From Algoriphagus formosus (GTDB lineage: Bacteria; Bacteroidota; Bacteroidia; Cytophagales; Cyclobacteriaceae), in NCBI RefSeq assembly GCF_002807035.1, contig NZ_NIUC01000001.1, positions 124,001 to 188,000 of the forward strand: a stretch of 64,000 nt of DNA. Direction: 5' to 3'. The translations under genes and the position numbers were made by a program. Positions 45,528-53,491 of this stretch are shown here, in pieces. Position 1 is the first letter of the stretch. Every line of letters begins with the position of its first letter. Below the pieces are notes generated by a model. That model saw nothing but the letters and a program-made list of their open reading frames with translations, searched no databases and was not told the origin of the DNA.

Positions 45528-45528
45528 A

Positions 45529-46329
45529 TCACACCATCACCAAGAGTGGCAATCGAACCTGGTAAGCCATTTCGATAGATTTTCTTTTACCCAAAAGTTG
45601 ATCCCAAATGGATTTTTGAGTGTGGCACATCGCCAAGATGGATTCGGGATTTTCTTCTACAAAGCTTTTGATCCCTGATATCACATTTTCAGACTCCAAT
45701 TGGTGTATGGTAGGTAAGTAGCCTATTTCTTTTTCGAAGTAATTCTTCAAGCCATTGAGGGCCATTTCCTTTACAAATGACCTTGACTTCATGATATGGA
45801 TAATCTGGATTTTTAAGCCCCAAATACTGGCGTAGCTATTCACTTTTTGTATAAACTTTTCCTCATGATCTGCTACTTCTAATGCAAAGCTTAGATTTTT
45901 TATCTGTTCGGTGGAAGATTCTTCAGGAACCAGTAGTACAGGAATCGTAGTCTCCCGGATGACATTTACTGCTGTGGATCCAACCAGGATTTTTTTGAGT
46001 CCTCCCATGCCGTGTGTTCCCATGATGATCAAGTCTGCGTCCAGTTCTTCTGCCAGACGGGTGACGTTGATTGATGGAGTTCCTTCAATAATTTCTGAAT
46101 GTATTTCAATTGGTCCTATGCTATATTTATCCACCATTTCCTCCAAAAGCTTCCTGGCGTCAGAATGCATATTATCGAGTGCTAGGGCTGTTTGAGAAGC
46201 AAAATCATAGATCATCTCTACTACATGGCATAATACAATGGTGGTTTTGCTACCACGATGGAGTCCAAGCGCAAATTCTAAGGCTTTGACAGAATTGGTG
46301 GAAAAATCAATTGGAACAATGATCTTCAT
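45529..46329 (-). CDS. Universal stress protein, two UspA domains
   Basis: The 266-aa protein has an N-terminal Usp domain with the full ATP-loop signature (MGTHGMGGLKKILVGSTAVNVI, about 110-130) and a second, degenerate Usp domain without that loop. It is convergent with the crp-like gene (one base between stops) and divergent from tauE, so it lies inside the sulfur cluster. It is probably a stress or redox adaptor; it could share the operator at 46452. Confidence 0.87.
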   Translation of the reverse strand: MKIIVPIDFSTNSVKALEFALGLHRGSKTTIVLCHVVEMIYDFASQTALALDNMHSDARKLLEEMVDKYSIGPIEIHSEIIEGTPSINVTRLAEELDADLIIMGTHGMGGLKKILVGSTAVNVIRETTIPVLLVPEESSTEQIKNLSFALEVADHEEKFIQKVNSYASIWGLKIQIIHIMKSRSFVKEMALNGLKNYFEKEIGYLPTIHQLESENVISGIKSFVEENPESILAMCHTQKSIWDQLLGKRKSIEMAYQVRLPLLVMV

Positions 46330-46451
46330 GGTCTTAAGGTTTTTACGAATATAAAGCCCTTTTCATACAAAAAACATGAAAAAAATCATTCCCAAAGGAG
46401 ATTTAACTTTAACTTAAATCGAATTCTTTTGAAGAGCCTAAATGTTTTAAT

Positions 46452-46465
46452 GTAACTTTTGTTAC
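46452..46465. promoter_or_regulatory. Crp/Fnr-type operator, tauE promoter
   Basis: GTAACTTTTGTTAC is a perfect dyad (GTAAC/GTTAC) that matches the consensus GTRAYTNNTRTYAC. Its centre is 30.5 bases before the -7 element at 46489. Confidence 0.65.
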
Positions 46466-46488
46466 TGCTTACCCCTGTGGCTGCAGCT

Positions 46489-46496
46489 TACTTTTG
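46489..46496 (+). promoter_or_regulatory. -7 element for tauE
   Basis: TACTTTTG is a full TAnnTTTG match, 27 bases before the tauE ATG. The dyad upstream occupies the -33 region, as expected for a class-II-type activator. Confidence 0.6.
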
Positions 46497-46522
46497 AGGC
46501 ATAATTCAAAACTTGAAAATCA

Positions 46523-47329
46523 ATGGATATTATAACTATTTTAGGATATGCAGCAGCCATCTTGATCGGTGTTAGTTTAGGACTGATTGGTGGGGGAGGG
46601 TCGATATTGACCGTTCCGGTTCTGGTTTATATTCTGCATATCGATCCGGTTTTAGCCACGGCTTATTCCTTATTCGTGGTGGGTACTACCTCTCTTGTAG
46701 GTGCTGGAAATTATATGAAAAGCGGATTAGTGGATTATAAAACAGCAGTAGTATTCGCTATTCCTTCATTTATTGCGGTCTTCTTGACTAGAAAATTTTT
46801 GGTTCCTTGGCTTCCTGATCCTTTGTTTTCTATGGGAGACGTTGCAATTTCTAAAAGTGTAGGAATCATGGTTTTCTTTGCACTGATTATGCTTGCGGCT
46901 TCTTATTCCATGATTAAGGAAAAGAAAAAAGGTGGAGAGGATGAAAACGGTGAAGTCAAATTCAATATTCCGTTAATCGCTTTGGAAGGCTCAGTAGTTG
47001 GTGTAATTACCGGTATAGTCGGAGCTGGGGGAGGATTTTTGATTATCCCTGCTTTGGTTCTCTTGGCGAGATTACCCATGAAGCTTGCCGTAGGTACTTC
47101 TTTGTTGATTATTGCTGCTAAATCGTTGATAGGGTTTTTGGGAGATATCTCCACGCAAACTATCGACTGGCAAATGCTGTTAATCTTTACCGGATTATCC
47201 GTAGTAGGTATATTTATCGGTAGCGCACTTTCTAAAAAGATCAATGATAAAGCATTGAAGAAAGGCTTTGGCTGGTTTGTACTTGTGATGGGTATTTACA
47301 TCATCGGAAAAGAATTAATGAATCTATAA
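46523..47329 (+). CDS. TauE/SafE-family sulfite/organosulfonate exporter
   Basis: The 268-aa inner-membrane protein has about eight helices and the family repeats: SLGLIGGGGSILTVPVLVY (first half) and GIVGAGGGFLIIPALVLL (second half). Members export sulfite, sulfoacetate or related anions. Next to SQR and rhodanese genes, export of sulfite or thiosulfate made from sulfide is likely. It is transcribed from a promoter with the Crp-type dyad and followed six bases later by the hydroxylase gene. Confidence 0.88.
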   Translation: MDIITILGYAAAILIGVSLGLIGGGGSILTVPVLVYILHIDPVLATAYSLFVVGTTSLVGAGNYMKSGLVDYKTAVVFAIPSFIAVFLTRKFLVPWLPDPLFSMGDVAISKSVGIMVFFALIMLAASYSMIKEKKKGGEDENGEVKFNIPLIALEGSVVGVITGIVGAGGGFLIIPALVLLARLPMKLAVGTSLLIIAAKSLIGFLGDISTQTIDWQMLLIFTGLSVVGIFIGSALSKKINDKALKKGFGWFVLVMGIYIIGKELMNL

Positions 47330-47335
47330 GAAGGC

Positions 47336-48214
47336 ATGGTGGAGAAGTATTTCAAAATATTCCTTGACGGATATTATGGATATTGGAATTATTTGAAAAG
47401 TGAGATTCTGTATCCTTCCTGGCAAAATTACTTTTACTGGTTAGTTGGTCTTTCTCTTTTAGTGTGGCTATTAGAAATCGTATTTCCTTGGAGAAAGAAT
47501 CAGCCGATTATTCGTAAAGACTTCTGGTTGGATGCGTTCTATATGTTCTTCAACTTCTTCCTCTTTTCATTGATCGTGTACAATTCGCTCAGCAATGTTT
47601 TTGTTGAGGCTTTCAATGACTTCCTTGGCTTGTTTGGAATTACCAATCTGGTAGCTATTGAAGTGAATTCCTGGCCGATTTGGGGGCAATTTCTATTGAT
47701 GTTTTTGGTAGCGGATTTCATTCAATGGAATACGCATCGACTATTGCATCGAGTGCCTTGGCTTTGGGAGTTTCACAAAGTGCATCATTCTGTGGAGCAA
47801 ATGGGCTTTGCAGCGCATCTTCGCTATCACTGGATGGAAACGATCGTCTACAAATCTATCCAATACGTTCCTTTGGCAATGATTGGCTTTGGATTGGATG
47901 ACTTTTTCATCCTGCACATTTTCACCATTGCTATCGGTCATTTGAACCATGCAAACATCAGACTGACTTACGGGCCATTGAAGTATATTCTCAATAATCC
48001 AGTCATGCATTTGTGGCATCATGCCAAGCACCTTCCTGAAGGAAGTCACGGTGTCAATTACGGTATTTCCCTTAGTATTTGGGATTACCTTTTTGGTACG
48101 GCATATATTCCTAATGAAGGAAGAGATGAGCCGCTTGGCTTCGAAAAAGTAGAAGAATTTCCAAAGACCTTTTGGTCACAAATATCTTATCCATGGCTGC
48201 GCAAAAAGAGCTAA
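47336..48214 (+). CDS. Sterol desaturase/fatty acid hydroxylase-family membrane enzyme
   Basis: The 292-aa membrane protein has the eight-histidine di-iron motif set: HRLLH (134-138), HKVHH (147-151), and later HLNHA and LWHHAKH. Such enzymes oxidise lipid alkyl chains with O2. Its substrate is unknown. The tight tauE linkage (six bases) and cluster position tie it to sulfur handling, perhaps by modifying membrane lipids, but that is inference. The following small gene overlaps its end by 22 bases. Confidence 0.85.
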   Translation: MVEKYFKIFLDGYYGYWNYLKSEILYPSWQNYFYWLVGLSLLVWLLEIVFPWRKNQPIIRKDFWLDAFYMFFNFFLFSLIVYNSLSNVFVEAFNDFLGLFGITNLVAIEVNSWPIWGQFLLMFLVADFIQWNTHRLLHRVPWLWEFHKVHHSVEQMGFAAHLRYHWMETIVYKSIQYVPLAMIGFGLDDFFILHIFTIAIGHLNHANIRLTYGPLKYILNNPVMHLWHHAKHLPEGSHGVNYGISLSIWDYLFGTAYIPNEGRDEPLGFEKVEEFPKTFWSQISYPWLRKKS

Positions 48215-48450
48215 GTACTACCAACCCATTCAATAATTGGCGAACAGTCATCATTTTGACTTTGACCTTGGGATTAGCCCCATTTGTTCCCGAGCCTCAC
48301 TTCTTCGGAAAGATTCGTTGGGTATTGGGTGGTGCCAATGGCATGCAGCTGATCGATTGGGGAGATCTCTTGTTTCATGGTTTGCCTTGGATTTTGCTTA
48401 TTAGGCTTTCCGTGATTTCACTCAGAAGAAAGCTGGTAAAAGCGTCATAA
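48193..48450 (+). CDS. Small two-helix membrane protein of sulfur cluster
   Basis: The 85-aa product from the ATG at 48193 (the open frame begins at 48172) has two membrane helices: TVIILTLTLGLAPFVP and LLFHGLPWILLIRLSVI, joined by GKIRWVLGGANGMQLIDWGD. I recall similar short proteins beside sulfur-oxidation genes, but I do not know a function. The out-of-frame overlap with the hydroxylase gene suggests coupled translation. Confidence 0.65.
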   Translation: MAAQKELSTTNPFNNWRTVIILTLTLGLAPFVPEPHFFGKIRWVLGGANGMQLIDWGDLLFHGLPWILLIRLSVISLRRKLVKAS

Positions 48451-48451
48451 T

Positions 48452-48465
48452 GTGATTTTTATTAC
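48452..48465. promoter_or_regulatory. Crp/Fnr-type operator, rhodanese promoter
   Basis: GTGATTTTTATTAC matches GTRAYTNNTRTYAC in every position. Its centre is 29.5 bases before the -7 element at 48488. Confidence 0.65.
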
Positions 48466-48487
48466 TGTTTTGAGGGATAAGGTCAGA

Positions 48488-48495
48488 TACTTTTG
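48488..48495 (+). promoter_or_regulatory. -7 element for rhodanese gene
   Basis: TACTTTTG, identical to the tauE -7 element, 32 bases before the rhodanese ATG. Confidence 0.6.
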
Positions 48496-48526
48496 TATCA
48501 ATCTTTAACAATGAAACACGAAAATT

Positions 48527-48862
48527 ATGTTTGACTTCTTTAAATCAACACCTAAAGCTTACGAAGATATATCTGTAGGAGAATTTCACGACTTGATGCT
48601 GCAAAAGGATGCGGTCATTATCGATGTGCGCACAGCCGGAGAGTTCGCTGGAGGCAAACTTCGGGGAGCAAGAAATATTGACATCATGTCTAGAAACTTC
48701 ACCCAGCAAATTGAAAATCTTCCAAAAGACAAGACCTATTTGCTCTACTGCAGAAGCGGTAACAGAAGTGGACAAGCCTGTCAAATAATGACTGAAATGG
48801 GCTTCAAAAATGTAAAAAATATGGCCAGAGGGATTATGTCCTGGCCATTTGAAACAGTTTAA
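48527..48862 (+). CDS. Single-domain rhodanese
   Basis: Rhodaneses carry persulfide sulfur on an active-site Cys and pass it to acceptors. The 111-aa protein has VIIDVRTAGEFAGGKLRGARNID and the active-site loop CRSGNR with Cys75. With SQR upstream in the cluster it could take sulfane sulfur from SQR products. The short N-terminus has no export signal, so it acts in the cytosol. It has its own operator and -7 element and ends at a strong bidirectional hairpin. Confidence 0.92.
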   Translation: MFDFFKSTPKAYEDISVGEFHDLMLQKDAVIIDVRTAGEFAGGKLRGARNIDIMSRNFTQQIENLPKDKTYLLYCRSGNRSGQACQIMTEMGFKNVKNMARGIMSWPFETV

Positions 48863-48890
48863 AAAAAGCGGGTTTAAGCCCGCTTTTTTT
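48861..48890. terminator. Bidirectional terminator
   Basis: AGCGGG and CCCGCT form a stem with a short loop, flanked by seven A and seven or more T, serving the rhodanese gene and the convergent DUF2805 gene. Confidence 0.88.
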
Positions 48891-49174
48891 TATCTCTTTG
48901 CGATTTTATTATCGCTGATAGTTTTTTGACGAGTACTCTTGAATCTGCTGAGGGTGCTATCCATTTTTTTGATATGCTTGGTGCTTCGTCCTTGGACACG
49001 TTTTCTCCACATTCGAAAGCTACTCTCTTTCATGTTTTTTCGCATCAACTTGATGACTTCTGACTCACTGATGCCAAATTGTTGCTCAATAGCGTCAAAG
49101 GGAGTACGATCTTCCCAAGCCATTTCTATAATGCGATCTATTTCTCGCTCGCTTAATGATATTTTTTTACTCAT
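48890..49174 (-). CDS. DUF2805/TIGR03643 family protein
   Basis: The 94-aa basic protein starts [45 protein letters not shown], an HTH-like helix set that matches the TIGR03643/DUF2805 family, followed by a Lys/Arg-rich tail. It may bind nucleic acid. It is divergent from the photolyase-like gene with 39 bases between. The function is unknown. Confidence 0.8.
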   Translation of the reverse strand: MSKKISLSEREIDRIIEMAWEDRTPFDAIEQQFGISESEVIKLMRKNMKESSFRMWRKRVQGRSTKHIKKMDSTLSRFKSTRQKTISDNKIAKR

Positions 49175-49213
49175 ACCTTCCAAACCATCACATGGCCTAG
49201 TGGTTTACTGATT

Positions 49214-50683
49214 GTGCAAAAAATTTCCATAGTCTGGTTAAAAAGAGACTTACGTTTACGCGATCATCCTCCGCTGTTGGAAGCCTTTCGGGCTGGGTAT
49301 CCCATTCTTCTTTTGTATGCATTTGAGCCATCGCTAATCGCTGCGGCCCAAAGTGATACAAGGCATTGGCGGTTTGTATGGGAAAGCTTGGAGGACTTAA
49401 ATAGCCAATTGAAAGAATTTCAAGCTCAGGTTACCATTCTGCATGCTGAGGTTTTGGATATTTTCAAGGCTTTGCAGCAGGAATATATCATTCAAGCGGT
49501 CTATTCACACCAAGAGACCGGAATTGCTGTTACTTATCAGAGAGATCAAGCTGTAGCCAGCTATCTTAAAGCTCACAAAATTCTTTGGAAAGAATTCAAT
49601 CAACAGGGAGTCAAGCGAGGGAGGAAGGATCGGAAAGGGTGGAGAGAAGCTTGGTTTGCTTACGCAAAAGCGACTATTGAAGAAATCCCTTTAGAAAAGA
49701 TCCAGTTTGTTTCCCTTTCTAAAAAATTCCTAGCAACTGAAACCTTCCTTCGCATGGACCCGGCATGGAGCCAGCCGAATCCAAAAATGCAGAAAGGAGG
49801 GGAAAAATTGGCTTGGAGATATCTCAAGAGCTTTGTCGAAGACAGAGTCAAAAACTATAATAGACACATCTCAAAACCAGAGTTAAGCCGAACTGGTTGC
49901 AGTAGACTTTCGCCTTATTTGGCTTGGGGCTGTCTTTCCATTCGTCAGGTTTATCAGGTATCCGAGTCGAAGAAGAAGTCAGGTTTTCAGGTCCGAAATT
50001 TCACAAATTTTCAATCACGTCTGAGATGGCACTGTCATTTCATCCAAAAGTTTGAAATGGAGTCCCGAATGGAGTTTGAACCAATCAATAAGGGCTTTTT
50101 GGAATTTTACCCAAAAGTGAATCATGATTGGATTCAGGCTTGGAAGGAAGGAAAGACTGGCTACCCACTAGTAGATGCTTGCATGCGTTGTGTGAAAGAA
50201 ACGGGTTATTTGAATTTTAGAATGCGGGCGATGGTCGTATCCTTTTTGACACATCATCTTGGCCAAAACTGGAAAGATGGAGCAAATCATCTAGGGAAAT
50301 GCTTTTTGGATTTTGAGCCGGGAATCCATTATCCACAGCTTCAAATGCAGGCTGGGGTAACGGGAATCAATACGGTTCGAATTTATAATCCAGTGAAGCA
50401 GTCACAAGATCATGATGCAGAAGGTTTTTTTATCAAAAAATGGGTACCAGAACTTTCCAAAATTCCCGCTCCTCAGATTCATGAGCCTTGGAAGATTCCA
50501 CCATTGGAATTGCAAGTCTTTGGGTTGGAGCTAGGAAAGGACTATCCATTTCCAATAGTAGATCTGGAAAAGTCAGGAAAAGCAGCGCGTGATAAAATTT
50601 GGGGTGCTCAGAAGCTCCCTGAGGTCAAAAAAGAGGCGAATCGGATCCTTGGAAGGCATACTTTACCAAATAGATGGGCTTAG
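49214..50683 (+). CDS. Photolyase/cryptochrome-family flavoprotein, divergent FAD pocket
   Basis: The 489-aa protein has an N-terminal photolyase antenna domain ([18 protein letters not shown]) and an FAD-binding domain ([33 protein letters not shown], then [14 protein letters not shown]). In CPD photolyases the segment before VRIYNP reads NNGGWQWAAS; here it is [12 protein letters not shown], so the Asn near N5 of FAD and the electron-relay Trp are absent. DNA repair activity is therefore uncertain; a light-sensing or other repair role is possible. The start is GTG. A DUF2256 gene follows after one base. Confidence 0.85.
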   Translation: MQKISIVWLKRDLRLRDHPPLLEAFRAGYPILLLYAFEPSLIAAAQSDTRHWRFVWESLEDLNSQLKEFQAQVTILHAEVLDIFKALQQEYIIQAVYSHQETGIAVTYQRDQAVASYLKAHKILWKEFNQQGVKRGRKDRKGWREAWFAYAKATIEEIPLEKIQFVSLSKKFLATETFLRMDPAWSQPNPKMQKGGEKLAWRYLKSFVEDRVKNYNRHISKPELSRTGCSRLSPYLAWGCLSIRQVYQVSESKKKSGFQVRNFTNFQSRLRWHCHFIQKFEMESRMEFEPINKGFLEFYPKVNHDWIQAWKEGKTGYPLVDACMRCVKETGYLNFRMRAMVVSFLTHHLGQNWKDGANHLGKCFLDFEPGIHYPQLQMQAGVTGINTVRIYNPVKQSQDHDAEGFFIKKWVPELSKIPAPQIHEPWKIPPLELQVFGLELGKDYPFPIVDLEKSGKAARDKIWGAQKLPEVKKEANRILGRHTLPNRWA

Positions 50684-50684
50684 A

Positions 50685-50837
50685 ATGAAAAAAGAACATC
50701 TTCCAACGAAAATCTGTCCGGTCTGCAACCGCCCTTTCGCTTGGCGAAAAAAGTGGGAGAAAAACTGGGAAAATGTCAAATATTGCTCCAAGCGGTGCGC
50801 TAGCTCAAAGCAGAAAAACACTAACGATAGACCATGA
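50685..50837 (+). CDS. DUF2256 zinc-ribbon protein
   Basis: The 50-aa protein has KICPVCNRPFAWRKKWE...VKYCSKRC, with two Cys pairs (CPVC and CSKRC) for one zinc ion and a basic, Trp-rich centre. This is the DUF2256 pattern, of unknown function. It starts one base after the photolyase-like stop, so the two are co-expressed. Its end overlaps the convergent membrane gene by 17 bases. Confidence 0.85.
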   Translation: MKKEHLPTKICPVCNRPFAWRKKWEKNWENVKYCSKRCASSKQKNTNDRP

Positions 50838-51468
50838 TATACCAGACCAAGTAAATCGCCAGAGGGAAAAAGTACCCGAGAAGAATCACCCAAATTGATT
50901 CTGAAATGCTTCTTCTGCTGATCGATAGAAAGCCAAAAACCCAGGCAGTTCCGTAGATTATTTCAAAAATATTGATGGTAGCCAATGGATATTGATACTT
51001 CTCCGCCACTTGATCAAATCCAACAAGACTCAGCATGGAAAAAGGTCTGTTCAATTCGATTTCAAGATAACTGACCGCCTGAGATGGGTTTAAATAAATT
51101 AAGAAACGAAGAAGCTCAGGCAACAGAAATATCGTTTCAGCGACCAAGGCAAATTTCCAAAGCTCCTTGTAGGAGACCTTATATCCAAGGGCAAAGGATG
51201 CTATCCAGATCAAAAATGAAATCAAGGTAAACTTGAAAAGTAGCAAAATAGGGGTAGCCAAATAGCCAAGTGAATTGAAAATATAGAAGTAAGTAAGTGC
51301 TCCCGAGTTTACTAAATTTTGTGAATCGGGAATTGCTTCTATGATCAATGTGTTGGTCAGGTACCGGATCAGAATAAAAAGTAAGAGAAGCAAAACAAAA
51401 TAAAGGCGTTTGTCAAAATCTAAAAGTTCTTGAATTCGTTGAGCTAGTGGATTTGCTGATGCGGTCAT
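50821..51468 (-). CDS. Integral membrane protein, Yip1-like topology
   Basis: The 215-aa protein from the ATG at 51468 has about five membrane helices: YFVLLLLLFILIRYLTN, GYLATPILLLFKFTLISFLIWIASF, FALVAETIFLLPELLRFLIYL, IFEIIYGTAWVFGFLSI and VILLGYFFPLAIYLVWYIM. The layout resembles Yip1-domain proteins, but I am not certain. Upstream in-frame codons to 51531 overlap the divergent TPR gene and are less likely. The function is unknown. Confidence 0.65.
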   Translation of the reverse strand: MTASANPLAQRIQELLDFDKRLYFVLLLLLFILIRYLTNTLIIEAIPDSQNLVNSGALTYFYIFNSLGYLATPILLLFKFTLISFLIWIASFALGYKVSYKELWKFALVAETIFLLPELLRFLIYLNPSQAVSYLEIELNRPFSMLSLVGFDQVAEKYQYPLATINIFEIIYGTAWVFGFLSISRRSISESIWVILLGYFFPLAIYLVWYIMVYR

Positions 51469-51516
51469 AGGTAAATTATGAATGGAGAAAGATAGCATAA
51501 ATCTAACTTTTAGCGA

Positions 51517-51524
51517 TAATTTTG
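51517..51524 (+). promoter_or_regulatory. -7 element directly before TPR gene
   Basis: TAATTTTG matches TAnnTTTG fully and ends five bases before the ATG at 51530, which would give a leaderless or almost leaderless mRNA. No -33 element is obvious. Confidence 0.35.
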
Positions 51525-51529
51525 TGCGC

Positions 51530-52744
51530 ATGAAGCGTCAATGGTATCGGTCAGTTTTCTGGATGGTGATAGGAATAGTGTTTTCTCTTGTACCGATTTT
51601 GACTTATGGTCAATCTGCTCCGGAGGATAGTCTGATGGAGGTAAAGAGATCGCCATACTTACTCTTAGACAGAGGATTGCAGTATCGGATTACCAAGTCA
51701 ATCAATAGTATGTATAACTTTGACTTTGAGACTGCAGAGCGCGATTTTCAGGTAATTGCTTACCAATATCCAAACCATCCTCTTCCTGATTTTTTGATGG
51801 CACTCAGTTATTGGTGGCGAATCGAAGTAGATATCACCAATGAATCCTATGATGATATTTTCTTGGCATACATAGACCGAGCGAATGAAAAAGCTGAGGC
51901 GCTTTTTGATGAAGACCCAACCAATAAAGAAGCAGCTTTCTTTTTAGCTGCCGGATATGGATTTGAAGGTAGATTGAAGGCCGAGCGGAAAAGTTGGACT
52001 GGAGCAGCCTGGGCTGGTAAAAATGCCTTAAAGTACATGGAGCTAAGCAGGGGAGAAGAGGAGTTTAACCCCGAACTTTTGCTAGGAGATGCCCTCTTCA
52101 ATTATTTTTCTGTCTGGATTCCGGATAATTATCCCCTGCTCAAGCCTGTTATGGCTCTATTTCCAAAAGGGGACAAAGATTTAGGTTTGGAGCAACTTGA
52201 GCAGGTGGCAACCAATGCTTTCTACACACGAATTGAGGCGATGTATTTTTTATTTCGACTCTATGCATCTCAGGAAAAGAAACCTTACGAAGCACTCAGG
52301 ATTTCTTCCTATCTCCATGAGAAATTTCCAAATAATCCTTACTTCCATCGATCCTACGCACGTCACCTTTATACTGTAGGTCGCTGGTCAGAAGCGGTAG
52401 AAGAGTCTGGAGAGATTCTGAAAAGGATAGAAACAGGAATGACAGGCTATGAATCCAACAGCGGTCGATACGCTGCTTTCTACATGGCGCAATATTATGA
52501 ACGCATCGGGAATCGAGATGAGGCGAAATACTATTACCTCCAAACACTTTCCTATGGAGAGGAATCCGAATCTCAGGAAAGTGGGTATTATTTACATTCT
52601 CTGGTTCAATTGGGGCAAATCGCTTTGGAGGAAAATCAGAAGGCTTTGGCCAAGGATTATTTCAAGAAAGTGAAGAAATATGCAAAGCGGAAACATCCCG
52701 CTCATCAGGCTGCAAGAGATTTTATCAAAAAGAATAAACTTTAA
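51530..52744 (+). CDS. Exported TPR-repeat protein
   Basis: The 404-aa protein has a signal peptide (SVFWMVIGIVFSLVPILTYGQ) and an all-helical TPR body (for example ERDFQVIAYQYPNHPLPDFLMALSYWW, ALRISSYLHEKFPNNPYFHRSYARHLY and AKYYYLQTLSYGEESESQESGYYLHSLVQLGQIAL). It is probably a periplasmic scaffold. I use the ATG at 51530; the frame opens at 51482, but that start would place 16 polar residues before the signal. Confidence 0.75.
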   Translation: MKRQWYRSVFWMVIGIVFSLVPILTYGQSAPEDSLMEVKRSPYLLLDRGLQYRITKSINSMYNFDFETAERDFQVIAYQYPNHPLPDFLMALSYWWRIEVDITNESYDDIFLAYIDRANEKAEALFDEDPTNKEAAFFLAAGYGFEGRLKAERKSWTGAAWAGKNALKYMELSRGEEEFNPELLLGDALFNYFSVWIPDNYPLLKPVMALFPKGDKDLGLEQLEQVATNAFYTRIEAMYFLFRLYASQEKKPYEALRISSYLHEKFPNNPYFHRSYARHLYTVGRWSEAVEESGEILKRIETGMTGYESNSGRYAAFYMAQYYERIGNRDEAKYYYLQTLSYGEESESQESGYYLHSLVQLGQIALEENQKALAKDYFKKVKKYAKRKHPAHQAARDFIKKNKL

Positions 52745-52942
52745 CTCGGGAGTTTACGTTTTTTGCTTCATACGCAGGAGATAATTTGAATTTTGGAGTT
52801 TAAAAAAGTGATTTTGAAAGCTTTGTTTGCCGAAAAGTCCCGATTAATAAATAAAATTTCGAATTTGACCCTTTAAAAAAGTTTTATTCACTTTAAAACT
52901 TTCCTTAATTATTCTAACTTTGTACGATATTATATTTTGTAT

Positions 52943-53437
52943 ATGCAAGAGAACGTAGATAGTAACATCCGAATCAAATTTGACAAGGTAGACCGAAAGA
53001 TTCTTGAAATTCTTCAGGGTAATGCCAAGATCACCAATGCACAGCTTTCTAAGGACATTGGTCTATCCCCGGCCCCTACATTGGAGCGCGTGAAAAAATT
53101 AGAGCAGTCTGGCATCATTAAAAGCTATCACGCAAAGCTTGATCCTGAAAAGATTGGTCTTGGCGTCAGTACTTTTGTTTTGGTTAGTCTAATTGGCCAC
53201 AATAAAGCCAATATTGATGCTTTCATGAAGGAAATCAATGGTATTCAAGAGGTGATCGAATGTCATCACATCACAGGTACTGGTGATTTTATCCTAAAGA
53301 TCATCGCAAAGGATATCACAGCTTACCAAAAGCTTATGTTGGAAAAAGTTTCTGAGATTAAGGAAGTCGATTCCATGCAATCCATGGTTATTCTTTCGAC
53401 CTTTAAGGATTCAAAAGTATTGCCAATTCCCGTCTAA
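52943..53437 (+). CDS. Lrp/AsnC-family transcriptional regulator
   Basis: The 164-aa regulator has an N-terminal winged helix (VDRKILEILQGNAKITNAQLSKDIGLSPAPTLERVKKLEQSGII) and a C-terminal RAM ligand-binding domain (VIECHHITGTGDFILKI). Such proteins respond to amino acids and can act widely or locally. Neighbours give no clear target. The gene has a strong terminator, and the preceding 190 bases are an AT-rich regulatory gap. Confidence 0.9.
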   Translation: MQENVDSNIRIKFDKVDRKILEILQGNAKITNAQLSKDIGLSPAPTLERVKKLEQSGIIKSYHAKLDPEKIGLGVSTFVLVSLIGHNKANIDAFMKEINGIQEVIECHHITGTGDFILKIIAKDITAYQKLMLEKVSEIKEVDSMQSMVILSTFKDSKVLPIPV

Positions 53438-53461
53438 ATTAAAAGACCTAATCGAATATAG

Positions 53462-53487
53462 GGGTGGCAAAAAGCCACCCTTTTTTT
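53462..53487 (+). terminator. Intrinsic terminator of the Lrp gene
   Basis: GGGTGGC (53462-53468) pairs with GCCACCC (53474-53480), loop AAAAA, followed by seven T. The Nudix ATG follows four bases later at 53492. Confidence 0.92.
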
Positions 53488-53491
53488 GTGT

